DNA of 64,000 nt from G963665925 sp963676345 (GCA_963676345.2 CAXXTS010000002.1:930001-994000), one strand, 5' to 3'. Positions 1 through 8,934 are shown, numbered from the stretch's first letter. Program-made: numbers and translations. Notes: generated by a model from the sequence alone, not told the origin.

Positions 1-338
1 TAGTCAATATAGTCTGTACGAAGACTTTTAAGCTGGTCATTTAAAATGGCCTCCATGTCTGCCCGCTTTTTAACACGAAATGGCGGTAACTTGGTTGCAA
101 ACTTAACTTGATTTCTTAAACCATGCTTTTCAAATATTTTCCCGAGTACTTTTTCACTCTCTCCACCATGATAGGGCAGTGCGGTATCAAAATAATTTAC
201 GCCCTGTTCAAATGCGGCGAGCATTTGTCGCTCAGTTTTTGCCTCATCTATTCTGCCTGCCCGTGTTGGCAGGCGCATACATCCATACCCGATTGCCGAA
301 ATTTGATCGCCTGTTTTTGGAATGACTCTATATTGCAT
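1..338 (-). CDS. Aldo/keto reductase, N-terminal part (runs off window)
   Basis: The reading frame stays open from an ATG at 338 to the window edge, so only the first 112 residues are visible. The start is set by AAGGAGGGTT just upstream. The N-terminal strand carries GYGCMRLPT (about residues 18-25). Three residues of the family's catalytic tetrad can be seen: Asp51 and Tyr56 in the stretch FDTALPYHGGESE, and Lys83 in ATKLP. This is the NAD(P)H-dependent aldo/keto reductase fold; the MRLPT wording resembles the subgroup that often carries a C-terminal 4Fe-4S ferredoxin domain, but that end lies outside the window. The substrate cannot be told. A strong promoter with two palindromes lies directly upstream, suggesting inducible control. 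Confidence 0.88.
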   Translation of the reverse strand, partial: MQYRVIPKTGDQISAIGYGCMRLPTRAGRIDEAKTERQMLAAFEQGVNYFDTALPYHGGESEKVLGKIFEKHGLRNQVKFATKLPPFRVKKRADMEAILNDQLKSLRTDYID

Positions 339-387
339 ATAACCCTCCTTCACGTTGTACACCATCTATAGCCAAAGGCCACCGACC

Positions 388-447
388 GAATGTTCATTCT
401 ATTAATTGACTCACGGTCAGTATATGTTTATCCGCATGAGTTGTCAA
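388..447 (-). promoter_or_regulatory. Promoter and palindromic operators of the aldo/keto reductase gene
   Basis: Read on the minus strand there is TTGACA (442-447), a 17-base spacer, and TATACT (419-424). Immediately downstream, overlapping the end of the -10 box, is the palindrome TGACCGTGAGTCA (407-419). A second palindrome, GAATG-AA-CATTC, lies at 388-399. Operators in this position normally block transcription. The wording resembles operators of TetR-family repressors, but no such gene is in the window, so the regulator is unknown. Confidence 0.7.
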
Positions 448-625
448 GCATAAATCCCCATATATCTAGACTGTTTAAAACAAATGTCTCTTTGGGTATG
501 CATTCACAGAACACCTTTTAGTTGTCTCTAACACTTGAACCGCTTCTTGTCCTAAATTGTCATGATCTTCGCAGTACACATGGCAACTCATAGTTGCCCA
601 TGTTCCGAGGTCTACCCTATACTGT

Positions 626-673
626 AACAAAAAAGAGACCCCGTTTTTGTGATAACACAATTGGAGTCTCTTT
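626..673 (-). terminator. Intrinsic terminator of the two-component/PII-like operon
   Basis: Eleven-base arms (632-642 and 663-673, one mismatch) enclose a loop that itself can pair (TTGTG/CACAA). On the minus strand the hairpin ends in GTCTCTTTTTTG, a good U-tract. It lies about 90 bases beyond the stop of the PII-like gene. A further 8-base inverted repeat (AAACCGGT, 711-718 and 731-738) sits between them without a clear U-tract. Confidence 0.75.
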
Positions 674-765
674 CTCATTTTAGTGCATTGCTTTGTCATT
701 CGCTTAAGGTAAACCGGTCTTTTTGCGAGTACCGGTTTTGCCCGGATTTCGGTTTCTATGAAATG

Positions 766-1137
766 CTAGGTTGAAATTTTTGTCCTAGTCTCGTCTTCTT
801 CGAGCTTATACCCATAACAATGGGTCACAGGCACGACAAACATAAAACCAATGCCTTTGTCATAAATATTTGTGATTTTTTCCTGTAGGGTGTCGATGAC
901 TTTCTTCAGTTTCTCATCATCTCTTATCACACTGATAATCAGTTTATTATAAGGCTTATCGCCTTCGAGAAGCTTGCGCATGCTTGTAAACATGGATATG
1001 TCTACCTCTTTTTCAACGAGCACTTTCCCCATACCCCTACTGTCTATAGTTGTCGCCCCAACTCCGCATTGATACATGATTTCATGTATTTCTTCCAGCA
1101 AATACACATCGTTGAGAATTAGAAATAATGCATTCAT
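766..1137 (-). CDS. Small PII/CutA-fold-like protein
   Basis: A 123-residue protein from the ATG at 1137 (MNALFLIL), preceded by AAGGGGG; an upstream in-frame extension to 1236 has no ribosome binding site. The pattern of an N-terminal beta strand, a helix (LLEEIHEIMYQCG), a middle segment with two lysine-rich helices and a final strand (GIGFMFVVPVTH) fits the ferredoxin-like fold of PII and CutA-type proteins. The T-loop Tyr of classical GlnB and the usual nucleotide-binding glycines are not evident, so it is a divergent member. It follows a histidine kinase gene by 128 bases and ends before the terminator at 626-673, so it probably belongs to that operon. Family assignment is by fold pattern only; ligand unknown. 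Confidence 0.6.
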   Translation of the reverse strand: MNALFLILNDVYLLEEIHEIMYQCGVGATTIDSRGMGKVLVEKEVDISMFTSMRKLLEGDKPYNKLIISVIRDDEKLKKVIDTLQEKITNIYDKGIGFMFVVPVTHCYGYKLEEDETRTKIST

Positions 1138-1265
1138 CCTGTGTCCCCCTTGTCGAGCGGCATCCGATTTTAACATACTCACATGGTTTTCATTAACTAT
1201 ACCCAGCTTTCTGCAACAAATATCACCACACGTCAATGAAAGTCCTATGAATTTACTGTTTCTAA

Positions 1266-2678
1266 CTACACATCCAACTTTTCTTCACTTGCACAAGGCA
1301 GTAGAACCTCTACAGTTGTCCCCACATCCAGTGTACTCATAATTCTAAGTTCACCGCCATGAAGGCGCACAATTTCATCTGATATGGCCAGTCCCAGCCC
1401 ACTGCCTGAGCGTTTCGATGATCCCTTATAGAATTTTTTCGTTACATTCTCAAGGTCTTCCTCTGATATGCCAGCGCCATGGTCTTCAATATCGAGTACA
1501 ACCCACTCCGCGACTTTAAGGCGGAGCTCAATGGTTGAGTCTTCTCCAGAAAACTTGACAGCATTGTCAATAATATTAATAATCACTTGGCGAATACGAT
1601 TGGTGTCGCCATTTACAGGCACCACGGACTCTGGCATTTCCATACAGAGCCTTACCCCTTGCTTATCCGCTTTTGCTCTATAAATTTCAACAATGTCTGA
1701 AAGTTCTTGCCTTAAATCAAAGACTTCTGAATGCAGTGTCATACGGCCACTCTCTATTCTTGAAAAATCAAGCAATTCTTCAACCATATATGACAGACGC
1801 CCTGTTTCACGCATGATTACCTGCAGGCCCTTTTCAACCTCGTCCCGGTCGCTCAAGTCACCTGTTAAAATGGTCTCTGCCCAGCCCGCAACAGCAGTGA
1901 GCGGTGTTCTGATTTCATGTGAAATAGAAGAAATAAAATCGTTTTTAAGGCGCTCTGTTTTTTGAATGTCATCTGCCATTGAATTTAAGGTCTGTGCCAA
2001 CACACCAAGTTCATCCTTATATATTACGGGCACTTTTTCATCAAAATTGCCTTCCGCCATCTTCTTGGATGCCAAGGTGATTTCATTAATTGGTGTTAGT
2101 ATAGACCGGCTGAAGGTCACGCTGAGAATGAGCAGTACTACAATAATCCCCATCAGAATAATTGCAGAGTATAGGAAAAACCTGTATAGCAAAAGATGAA
2201 TCTGCTGCATAGAGGTCACGTAACGCAGGACACCAATCACATTGCCATGATCATCCTTTAGCGGGGTGCTCACACCCATAACCCGTTCCTCAGTCAAGGC
2301 GTTCTTGCCAACCCAGTTCCCCTGGAGGCCATGAATCGCTTCAACAAAATCCTCACTTTCAATGAGGTGTTTTGAAGTCAGTCCGGAGGAGGAATACAAT
2401 ATTTCACCCTGTGGACTGATGATTTGAAGTTCAGCAACATCACTGTCTTGGTAATCTCTTAAAATCAACTGTGCAATTTCATCTAGATTGAGTTTATCTG
2501 TTTCCGTATATTTTGTATAAAACCCCGCCGATACGTTCATCCTGTTGTACAGATTTTCATAAGCGAGATTATAGTAAAAGCGCTGTATGGTAAAAAGAAA
2601 TATACCCATAACAGCAATTGCGATGAACAGAATAATTAGGATATAGTTCCTAACCCACCGCCTTTTAATTCCTGACAT
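1266..2678 (-). CDS. Membrane sensor histidine kinase
   Basis: A 470-residue kinase. The ATG at 2678 is chosen because AGGAAG lies at the right distance and the start is one base after the stop of the response regulator; an earlier ATG at 2708 would overlap that gene. Order of parts: membrane segment about residues 11-31, an extracytoplasmic region of about 135 residues, second membrane segment about 168-190, HAMP linker, HisKA with His254 in SISHEIRTPLTA, then the HATPase with the N box (IIDNAVKF), G1 (DHGAGI) and G2 (GSGLGLAI). It should autophosphorylate on His254 and pass phosphate to the partner regulator at 2680-3369. The sensor region resembles single-Cache/PAS-like domains. The signal is unknown; the lipoprotein upstream in the operon may contribute. 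Confidence 0.95.
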   Translation of the reverse strand: MSGIKRRWVRNYILIILFIAIAVMGIFLFTIQRFYYNLAYENLYNRMNVSAGFYTKYTETDKLNLDEIAQLILRDYQDSDVAELQIISPQGEILYSSSGLTSKHLIESEDFVEAIHGLQGNWVGKNALTEERVMGVSTPLKDDHGNVIGVLRYVTSMQQIHLLLYRFFLYSAIILMGIIVVLLILSVTFSRSILTPINEITLASKKMAEGNFDEKVPVIYKDELGVLAQTLNSMADDIQKTERLKNDFISSISHEIRTPLTAVAGWAETILTGDLSDRDEVEKGLQVIMRETGRLSYMVEELLDFSRIESGRMTLHSEVFDLRQELSDIVEIYRAKADKQGVRLCMEMPESVVPVNGDTNRIRQVIINIIDNAVKFSGEDSTIELRLKVAEWVVLDIEDHGAGISEEDLENVTKKFYKGSSKRSGSGLGLAISDEIVRLHGGELRIMSTLDVGTTVEVLLPCASEEKLDV

Positions 2679-2679
2679 G

Positions 2680-3369
2680 CTAGTCTTCCTTTCGCCATCT
2701 GTAGCCATAACCCCAAACTGTCAATATGTACTGTGGGTTTGAAGGATCGTCTTCAAGCTTCTGACGCAGACGTCTGATATTGACATCCACAATCTTAAAG
2801 CTCCCGAAGAAGTTTTCACCCCACACATTGTCAAGAATAAACTCTCGGCTTAAGCTCTTTCCAGCATTTTTAACCAGCAGGCTGACAATTGCAAACTCAA
2901 GCTGTGTTAGATCAATTTCCTCGCCATTTTTAAAGACCTGTCTTGCTTCAAAATCAATCTGGTAAGGACCGCCCTCAAAGGTCTCAGACTTGTCGTCCTT
3001 AAGCAGGTTAACTCTGCGCAGGAGTGAATCCACTCGCGCTACCAATTCCTTAGGGCTAAATGGCTTTGTCATGTAGTCATCTGCCCCACTCATGAGTCCT
3101 GTTAGTTTGTCTTGCTCCTGTGATTTTGCAGTCAGCATGATAATGCCCACGTATTTGTTCTTAATGCGCATGCGCTCACATACTTCATAGCCAGTAATAC
3201 CCGGCAGCATCACGTCAAGAACCGCCACATCAATATCGTGTTCTTCAAAAATTTCCAGTGCTTTTTCACCGGTATCTGCTTCAAAAACCTGATGTCCAGC
3301 ACGCTTTACATTTATTACAACAAAATCTCTGATTTCAATTTGATCTTCAAGAATAAGAATATTCGCCAT
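2680..3369 (-). CDS. OmpR/PhoB-family response regulator
   Basis: 229 residues with an N-terminal receiver domain and a C-terminal winged-helix DNA-binding domain. The receiver has the acidic pair near the start (LEDQ), phospho-acceptor Asp52 (VLDVMLPG), the conserved Thr in MLTAK and Lys in MTKPFSP. The C-terminal part has the typical VNIRRLRQKLEDDP recognition helix and the GYGYRW hairpin. GAGGTGAAATC precedes the ATG. It sits 21 bases after the lipoprotein gene and one base before the kinase gene, so the three are translated from one message. Targets are unknown; autoregulation would be usual for the family. Confidence 0.96.
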   Translation of the reverse strand: MANILILEDQIEIRDFVVINVKRAGHQVFEADTGEKALEIFEEHDIDVAVLDVMLPGITGYEVCERMRIKNKYVGIIMLTAKSQEQDKLTGLMSGADDYMTKPFSPKELVARVDSLLRRVNLLKDDKSETFEGGPYQIDFEARQVFKNGEEIDLTQLEFAIVSLLVKNAGKSLSREFILDNVWGENFFGSFKIVDVNIRRLRQKLEDDPSNPQYILTVWGYGYRWRKED

Positions 3370-3390
3370 GATTTCACCTCTACAAAGTTA

Positions 3391-4719
3391 TTACTGTTCC
3401 AACCTGAATCCTGCATATATTTCTTCGAGTGTTGCCTGAATACGCACTAAATTTTCGTCTTCTGAAAGATCGTAGACTTTAGCGTAATACACACGATCCA
3501 GTGTGCGTGTAATTTCCACATATCCTTCAGTCGTGTAGGCAATTTGACCGCTTTCCACTTCGATTCTGTCTGCAACAACAAAATCCAGTACTGGAATCTG
3601 ATGCTTTGAGTAGGAATCCACATAATATAGGGTAACGTGGTTGAGCTCATCGCCTGAAAGTCCAACGGTCATGTTTTGCTTCCACTTAAATGGAAAATGA
3701 TATTCAAAGCCGAGTCGACCGTTGGTGTAACTTTCAGAACTGAAAATCAGCCCCGTGTTGCCGTCCCATTTATACCAAGTTGTGATCCACTCAGTTTCCG
3801 CCATGGAACTGCCTTCATATCCAAACGGAGAGCGGAGCAGCGGGATTTCAATAATGCCGTCTCCATCCACATCGGTAGACTGCGCCGGATAGGCCTTGTA
3901 GGTCTTGTCTACCCTTCGCCACTTTGGATCATAAAACACATTGGTTAACTGACCGTCTTCATATACCAAAAGGTCTGTAAACGCTGAATGAGCACCCGTT
4001 GATGCGTCTAGAAAATACCCAGTCATGTCAGGCGCTGCACTGCCTACTACTGTGTTGTAATAGCCATTGATAAAGCCTTCCATCTGCGTTTCGTCCAAGT
4101 AGGTAAAATCACAGTCATAGAGCGTTGCCATGGAGACGCCTTCTGTTCTGTCCAGTTCTATGACAATCAGCTCTAACTTTCCATTACCGGTTAAGTCCCC
4201 GACAGCAAATTCCGTATAGGATGTTTCAAACTCAAATTTAATATGCCCCTGATCAAAGGTATACACTGACAGGCCTTTTTTGGTTGTGTTCCCGCCCTGC
4301 CAGCCTACTAGTATTTCTTTGTTACCATCGCCATTGAGGTCGCTGTACTGTACCTCGCTGATATCAAATCCAATACCTCTAATGGATTCATCTATAAGCC
4401 AGCCAGACTCGCCCATATAGAGTACGGTTACTCTAAGTGGCTCTGTGGCGCGTTCAAGCTTATGGAAAACAACCACTTCTTCTGTGCCATCCTGATCGAG
4501 GTCTACAAACTGCGTCGAGTTTGTATTGCTGCCCTCAATAGGGTTTATGTATACAAGTTCTTCTTCATATCGTGCATCTAAGACCTGTCTGATTTCTTCC
4601 AGCTGCACCGGCAGCTTGGGAGGACTGAGCAGGTCTTGTACAGAGGTGTTAATGCCAATGCACCCCGTACTTAAAAAAGCGAGCACCATAGAAAGAATCA
4701 GTATTCTTAACCTTTTCAC
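3391..4719 (-). CDS. Lipoprotein with VCBS/FG-GAP-like Ca-binding repeats
   Basis: The best start is a GTG at 4719, preceded by GGAGG five bases away; an ATG at 4764 gives a poor signal peptide. From the GTG the protein is 442 residues with a lipoprotein signal (hydrophobic core, then LSTGC, lipidated Cys20). Several acidic loops, DLDQDGTEE, DLNGDGNKE and DVDGDGIIE, match Ca-binding loops of FG-GAP/VCBS beta-propeller repeats. It is probably an extracellular, membrane-anchored beta-propeller. Being first in an operon with a response regulator and kinase suggests a role in sensing the cell surface or presenting a ligand to the kinase. No enzyme motif seen. Confidence 0.8.
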   Translation of the reverse strand: MKRLRILILSMVLAFLSTGCIGINTSVQDLLSPPKLPVQLEEIRQVLDARYEEELVYINPIEGSNTNSTQFVDLDQDGTEEVVVFHKLERATEPLRVTVLYMGESGWLIDESIRGIGFDISEVQYSDLNGDGNKEILVGWQGGNTTKKGLSVYTFDQGHIKFEFETSYTEFAVGDLTGNGKLELIVIELDRTEGVSMATLYDCDFTYLDETQMEGFINGYYNTVVGSAAPDMTGYFLDASTGAHSAFTDLLVYEDGQLTNVFYDPKWRRVDKTYKAYPAQSTDVDGDGIIEIPLLRSPFGYEGSSMAETEWITTWYKWDGNTGLIFSSESYTNGRLGFEYHFPFKWKQNMTVGLSGDELNHVTLYYVDSYSKHQIPVLDFVVADRIEVESGQIAYTTEGYVEITRTLDRVYYAKVYDLSEDENLVRIQATLEEIYAGFRLEQ

Positions 4720-4904
4720 TTTTTCCTCCAATGTTTCACATATGTATAGTTTTATTAACACCATCTTATGATTTTACAGCGTAAAATGGGTAACATTTCA
4801 GTTTAATTTCTAGTGTCCTTCTAAATGCTTTTGAATGTGCCCGAATACCCTCATCTTATTTTAACATTTTACACGGCATTTGTATGTGAAACACTTTACA
4901 AGGC

Positions 4905-4948
4905 AAAAGAAAGCCAGAGACACAGATTCTAATCTGTGCCTCTGGCTT
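4905..4948 (-). terminator. Terminator of the M42 peptidase gene
   Basis: A near-perfect 38-base inverted repeat (4911-4948): arms AAGCCAGAG-CACAGAT and ATCTGTG-CTCTGGCTT with a four-base loop. On the minus strand it is followed by TCTTTTG. It lies 35 bases beyond the stop of the M42 peptidase gene. Confidence 0.85.
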
Positions 4949-4982
4949 AAAATGTATGTCTCTCACAAGGAGACTAAGGGGA

Positions 4983-6059
4983 TCAAAATGCCTCTAAATC
5001 TTCTCGGCTTACAGCCTCGATGATTTTAATAGCCCACAAAATACACTGCTCATAATCTTTAATTGAAGCGATGCCGTAGTGTGAATGTACATATCGTACA
5101 GGCACACCTAGGACAATGGTTGGAACACCTGATTCAGAAAGATGTATGGGGCCTCCATTTGTGCCGCCGCCTTTTCGAACTGCATCCTGAAAGGGAATTC
5201 CCGCCTGCTTTGCAACTTGTCTGGCAAATTTTACAAAACGCGGACTCGTAATCATGCTCCTGTCCATATGGCGGATTTGAGGACCTCTGCCAAGGACTGA
5301 CTGGGCCTCGTCATCAGGCTTAAACCCATCATCAGCAGGTGTGCCTTCAAAGACAATGGCTAAGTCGGGCTTAACTTTTCTTGCAGTAATGACAGCGCCC
5401 CGCGTACCCACTTCTTCCTGGCTAGCTATAGCACCGACAAGCTCTTTTCCATCAAGCGGTCCGCCCACTCTCTTCAAGGTTTCAAGAACACACGCGCACC
5501 CAATTCTATTATCGAAAGCCTTTCCTATAACCCGGTCATTTTGAGCAATGTATTCCAGACGAACATCCGGAACCACTGGCGCACCAACCTCTACTCCAAA
5601 AACAGTCTCAACCTCTTCCTTGCTTGACGCCCCTATATCAATAAAAAGCGTTTCGAACGATGGCGGTTTTTGACGTTCTTCTTCAGACATAAAATGAGGT
5701 GGCTTTGATGAAATAATACCTGAAATTTCTTTTCCATCCCGGGTTTGTACGCGTACTTTCTGTGCTGCGGCGTTAAAAGGAATCCAACCGCCTACTGGTA
5801 AAAATTTCAAAAGACCATTTTTCTTGATGCTTTGAACAATAAAACCCACTTCGTCTGAATGGGCATCCAGCATAATGGTAAAAGACGCCTCTGTTTTCTC
5901 AGTGTTTTTATAATGTAAGTACACATTGCGCAATTTGTCTTCTTCAACTTCAAGCAGTTCTTGTTCAAAACTGCGAATTACTTTAACAACTTCGTCTTCA
6001 GCCCCCGAAACACCACTGGCATTACTGAGTGCTTCCAGCAGTTTTACTGATTCTTTCAT
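4983..6059 (-). CDS. M42-family metallo-aminopeptidase
   Basis: 358 residues from the ATG at 6059; AAGGAG lies nine bases upstream, whereas the ATG at 6065 would be only three bases from it. Metal ligands and catalytic residues of the M42 (glutamyl/tetrahedral aminopeptidase, FrvX-like) family are visible: His67 and the nearby acidic residue in LDAHSDEVGF, Asp in FDNRIGC, the Glu pair in SQEEVGTRG, and the C-terminal His in RYVHSHYG. It is a cytosolic two-metal exopeptidase releasing N-terminal residues from short peptides, usually as a dodecamer. It is separated by a terminator from the peptide-binding protein gene upstream, with which a peptide-use role would fit. Exact specificity cannot be read from sequence. 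Confidence 0.93.
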   Translation of the reverse strand: MKESVKLLEALSNASGVSGAEDEVVKVIRSFEQELLEVEEDKLRNVYLHYKNTEKTEASFTIMLDAHSDEVGFIVQSIKKNGLLKFLPVGGWIPFNAAAQKVRVQTRDGKEISGIISSKPPHFMSEEERQKPPSFETLFIDIGASSKEEVETVFGVEVGAPVVPDVRLEYIAQNDRVIGKAFDNRIGCACVLETLKRVGGPLDGKELVGAIASQEEVGTRGAVITARKVKPDLAIVFEGTPADDGFKPDDEAQSVLGRGPQIRHMDRSMITSPRFVKFARQVAKQAGIPFQDAVRKGGGTNGGPIHLSESGVPTIVLGVPVRYVHSHYGIASIKDYEQCILWAIKIIEAVSREDLEAF

Positions 6060-6084
6060 CTGCATCGTCTCCTTTGCTTGAAGG

Positions 6085-6123
6085 TCTTCATATAAAAGCC
6101 CGAGTGCAGGTGCATTCGGGCTT
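6085..6123 (-). terminator. Terminator of the oligopeptide-binding protein gene
   Basis: Inverted repeat 6096-6123, AAGCCCGA-TGCA / TGCA-TCGGGCTT with a two-base loop and one bulge in each arm. On the minus strand it runs into TTTTATATG. It lies 15 bases after the stop codon at 6139. Confidence 0.85.
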
Positions 6124-6138
6124 AAGATTAATACAGTC

Positions 6139-7821
6139 TTACATAATGTCTACGTTACCGAAATACCAGTAGCTCATGCTGTTCTTTTCCCAGCCACTCA
6201 CACGGTGATTTACCATGAGTGGGTCTGTATAGTAAAATATTGGCGCAATTGGTGCGTCTTCCATTAGAATCTCTTCTGCCTTATAGATGTAAGCGTCACG
6301 CTCTGCACCACTTGCGAATCGAGACTTTTTGATTAACTCATTGAAGTCTTTGTTCTGCCAGTCAGGATGGTTATTAGAAGAGTCCTCTGCAAGGAGCTCC
6401 AGTAGTCCAACTGGGTCTGGATAGTCACCAATGTAACCGCCACGTGCGATTTCAAAGTTGTGTGCAACGCGGTTTGACTGGAAGACTGCCCACTCTTGAT
6501 TGGCAAGCTCAATATCAATGCCTAGGTTTTTCTTCCAAGTTTCCTGAATAACTTCAAATACGGCTTTATGACTTTCACTCGTATTGTAGAGTGCAGTCAA
6601 CTTAGGGAATCCTTCTCCACCCGGATAGCCTGCTTCTGCAAGGAGTGCCTGTGCCTTTTCTACATCGCCGCCATCGACATTGATATAATAGTCACCCGCA
6701 GTTGTATTGAAATCATTGCCCTGAGAATCTTTAAGTCCCACTGGGTTAAAGCCGGTTGCCGGAATTTCTCCACCCTTCATAACATTCTCAGTAATGGATT
6801 TTCTATCAAGTGCTAAAGAGAGCGCCTTTCTGACACGAACGTCTTTAAGGGCGTCTACATTCATATTGAACTGCAAATAGTATGTACCCATCTTTGGCAG
6901 AATGTAAAAACTATCATCTTCAGAAAGCAGTCGTGTAATTTCTTGTGTTGGTACATTGTTTATTATGTCCAAATTGCCTGCTTGAAATGCTGTTAGCGCT
7001 GTTGAAGACTCGACGATCATCATACAGTTGATTTGATCAATTGCTACAGAATCTGCATTCCAGTAGTTTTCATTCTTTTTAAGAATGATCTTATCGCCAG
7101 ATGCATATGATTCCAGTACAAAAGGACCGTTTGAAATGGCTGTTTCCTTGTTAAAGAACCAAGATTCATCTCCGCTTTCAATAATTTCCTTTCTAACCGG
7201 CATAAATGCAGGTCTTGTAATGAGTGAGAGGAAGTACGGCGTAGGCGCTTCCAGTGTCACCTTAAATGTTTTGTCGTCTAGCGCTTTAATGCCAACGTCT
7301 TCAAGGCTTCCATTTCCCTCATAGAAATTCTGTGCATTCTTTATGTAGAAAAAGTGAGATGCATAAGGTGCTGCTGTCTCGATTTTGATTGCTCTTTGCC
7401 AAGCATACTCAAAATCTGATGCTGTTATCGGCTGGCCATCTGACCATAATGCATCTCTTAAATGAAAGGTATATTCAAGGCCATCCTCTGAAATTTCATA
7501 GCTCTTGGCGATGGCTGGCTTGATTTCGCCCCCAACTTCACGCATGAGCGCTTCAAAGGTGTTATTCAGAATGTGGCTTCCGTCTATTGCTGAGTTCAGA
7601 CCCGGATCAAGTGTTTTTGGATCTGCTGCCAAGTTGTAATAGAGTACTTTAGGTTCTGTCTTTTCGGGTTCTGCTTGTACCTGCTCCTCAGGAGCCGCTT
7701 GTTGATCTTGCTCAGTCTTTGCTGGCTCTGATGATTCTTGTTGGCTTGAACAGCCTGCAAGACCTGCTGCAAGCATCATGATAATCAAGAATACGGACAT
7801 GATTTTTTTCAATTGATACAC
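6139..7821 (-). CDS. Oligopeptide ABC transporter substrate-binding lipoprotein (OppA-like)
   Basis: 560 residues. An N-terminal lipoprotein signal ends at LAAGLAGC (Cys24), followed by an acidic, Glu/Gln-rich tether to about residue 55. The rest matches the family 5 solute-binding proteins: LAADPKTLDPG at the mature N-terminus, the WSDGQPITASDFEYAWQRA signature and the FNP-type loop near the middle. It should bind peptides at the cell surface and deliver them to an ABC permease, but no permease or ATPase gene is in the neighbourhood, so it must share one encoded elsewhere. The gene starts 15 bases after the stop of an RpiR-family regulator and is followed by a terminator, giving a two-gene operon. 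Confidence 0.94.
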   Translation of the reverse strand: MYQLKKIMSVFLIIMMLAAGLAGCSSQQESSEPAKTEQDQQAAPEEQVQAEPEKTEPKVLYYNLAADPKTLDPGLNSAIDGSHILNNTFEALMREVGGEIKPAIAKSYEISEDGLEYTFHLRDALWSDGQPITASDFEYAWQRAIKIETAAPYASHFFYIKNAQNFYEGNGSLEDVGIKALDDKTFKVTLEAPTPYFLSLITRPAFMPVRKEIIESGDESWFFNKETAISNGPFVLESYASGDKIILKKNENYWNADSVAIDQINCMMIVESSTALTAFQAGNLDIINNVPTQEITRLLSEDDSFYILPKMGTYYLQFNMNVDALKDVRVRKALSLALDRKSITENVMKGGEIPATGFNPVGLKDSQGNDFNTTAGDYYINVDGGDVEKAQALLAEAGYPGGEGFPKLTALYNTSESHKAVFEVIQETWKKNLGIDIELANQEWAVFQSNRVAHNFEIARGGYIGDYPDPVGLLELLAEDSSNNHPDWQNKDFNELIKKSRFASGAERDAYIYKAEEILMEDAPIAPIFYYTDPLMVNHRVSGWEKNSMSYWYFGNVDIM

Positions 7822-7836
7822 CCCTTATCACATAGC

Positions 7837-8694
7837 TTATTTTTGTAAGCAATGGCTCTCAAAGAAATCCTGAGCGTCAAATATCTTATTCAGATTTTCC
7901 ATCAAATCGTCTTTAATGGTATAACTTAAAACAATGAGCAAAATTTCCAGTAAGGTGAATGTGTTTGAAAGAAAGTTGTAAAAAACAAGGGACTTGTTCT
8001 CAGCCATAAGAACCGCTTCTGCCCCCTCTACAATAGGAGAGGATGCACAATTTGTAATGGACACAAATCGCTTTCCATGCTCTAGCAGGTACTCATGCAG
8101 ACGTAGGGTTTCAATGGAATAATCCGGAAAGGCTATAAGAATGAAAACATCCTGTGGCCCTGCATTTACAAGATCATGTCCATAAAGGCTGAAATCTTCA
8201 AGATCAAACGCCGTTGTGTCTATTCCAATGGATCTGAACCGACTGTGCAAGTAGGTACTGATTAGTTCAGAGACCCCAAGTCCACACAAGAATATCTTTC
8301 TTGCCTGGGCGATGATCTGGCTCGCTTTTTCAAATGCCTCCAAGTCATTATTTTGAACCAGTCTGTCAAAATTCATTTTCTGAATATGGAGGGCATTGGT
8401 GTAGGCATCCTTTGTACTTTCTAGCTCCTCTAGGGAGGTCTTCATCTTGACGGGAATCCGAAGTTTTTCCTTAATCAGTTCCTGAAAAGCCTTTTTAAGC
8501 TCTGTGAAAGAATCCAGACCTATCTGCTTACAAAAATTGAGAATGGTCACTTCTGAAACCTCAAGCTCTTTGCTCAACTCATTAAGACTCATAAATGGAA
8601 TATTTCCCTGATTATGAACCATGTACGCGCCAATGGCGCGTTGCTTTTTACTCATTTTTAAAGTGTTTGCTTTAATTTCATCGATGATGCTCAT
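7837..8694 (-). CDS. MurR/RpiR-family transcriptional regulator
   Basis: 285 residues with an N-terminal helix-turn-helix (about 1-77; MSLNELSKELEVSEVTILNFCKQIG) and a C-terminal SIS sugar-isomerase-like domain (about 115-250; KIFLCGLGVSELISTYLHSRF and VFILIAFPDYS). The family senses phosphorylated sugars or amino sugars through the SIS domain. Here it is co-transcribed with an oligopeptide-binding lipoprotein, so the ligand may derive from peptidoglycan fragments or peptides; that is inference. A plausible sigma-A promoter lies at 8716-8745 on the same strand. Confidence 0.93.
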   Translation of the reverse strand: MSIIDEIKANTLKMSKKQRAIGAYMVHNQGNIPFMSLNELSKELEVSEVTILNFCKQIGLDSFTELKKAFQELIKEKLRIPVKMKTSLEELESTKDAYTNALHIQKMNFDRLVQNNDLEAFEKASQIIAQARKIFLCGLGVSELISTYLHSRFRSIGIDTTAFDLEDFSLYGHDLVNAGPQDVFILIAFPDYSIETLRLHEYLLEHGKRFVSITNCASSPIVEGAEAVLMAENKSLVFYNFLSNTFTLLEILLIVLSYTIKDDLMENLNKIFDAQDFFESHCLQK

Positions 8695-8715
8695 TGGTTA
8701 ACCACCTTTTTAAGT

Positions 8716-8745
8716 ATATTACTATATTTTTAAGTTAGAGGTCAA
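8716..8745 (-). promoter_or_regulatory. Likely promoter of the rpiR-like/oppA-like operon
   Basis: On the minus strand TTGACC (8740-8745) and TAATAT (8716-8721) are separated by 18 bases, about 20 bases ahead of the ATG at 8694. Sequence match only. Confidence 0.5.
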
Positions 8746-8840
8746 GCTAAAATTTCTGAATTTTATAGCTTTTACTTTATTTTATATGATTTGATCGTCT
8801 ATTTCGACCCTCTTTTACTGTAATTCCCCTTCATTTTCAA

Positions 8841-8897
8841 CACTAAAAAATCCAGTATGTGCAGCGTATCAGATGATACGCGCACGCACTGGATTTT
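8841..8897 (-). terminator. Terminator of the polyamine operon (AAAATCCAG family)
   Basis: A long hairpin with outer arms AAAATCCAGT (8847-8856) and ACTGGATTTT (8888-8897) and an inner stem AGCGTATC/GATACGC. On the minus strand it ends in ACTGGATTTTTTAG. It lies just past the stop of the polyamine-binding protein gene and shares its outer stem with hairpins at 17 kb, 36 kb and 48 kb. Confidence 0.88.
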
Positions 8898-8934
8898 ATT
8901 GTTCAAACTTTTATGAAATACCACTACGGACTTG

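Noticed and set aside
475..699. 74-residue minus-strand open frame
   Set aside because: No ribosome binding site, covers the terminator hairpin at 626-673, and no family resemblance.
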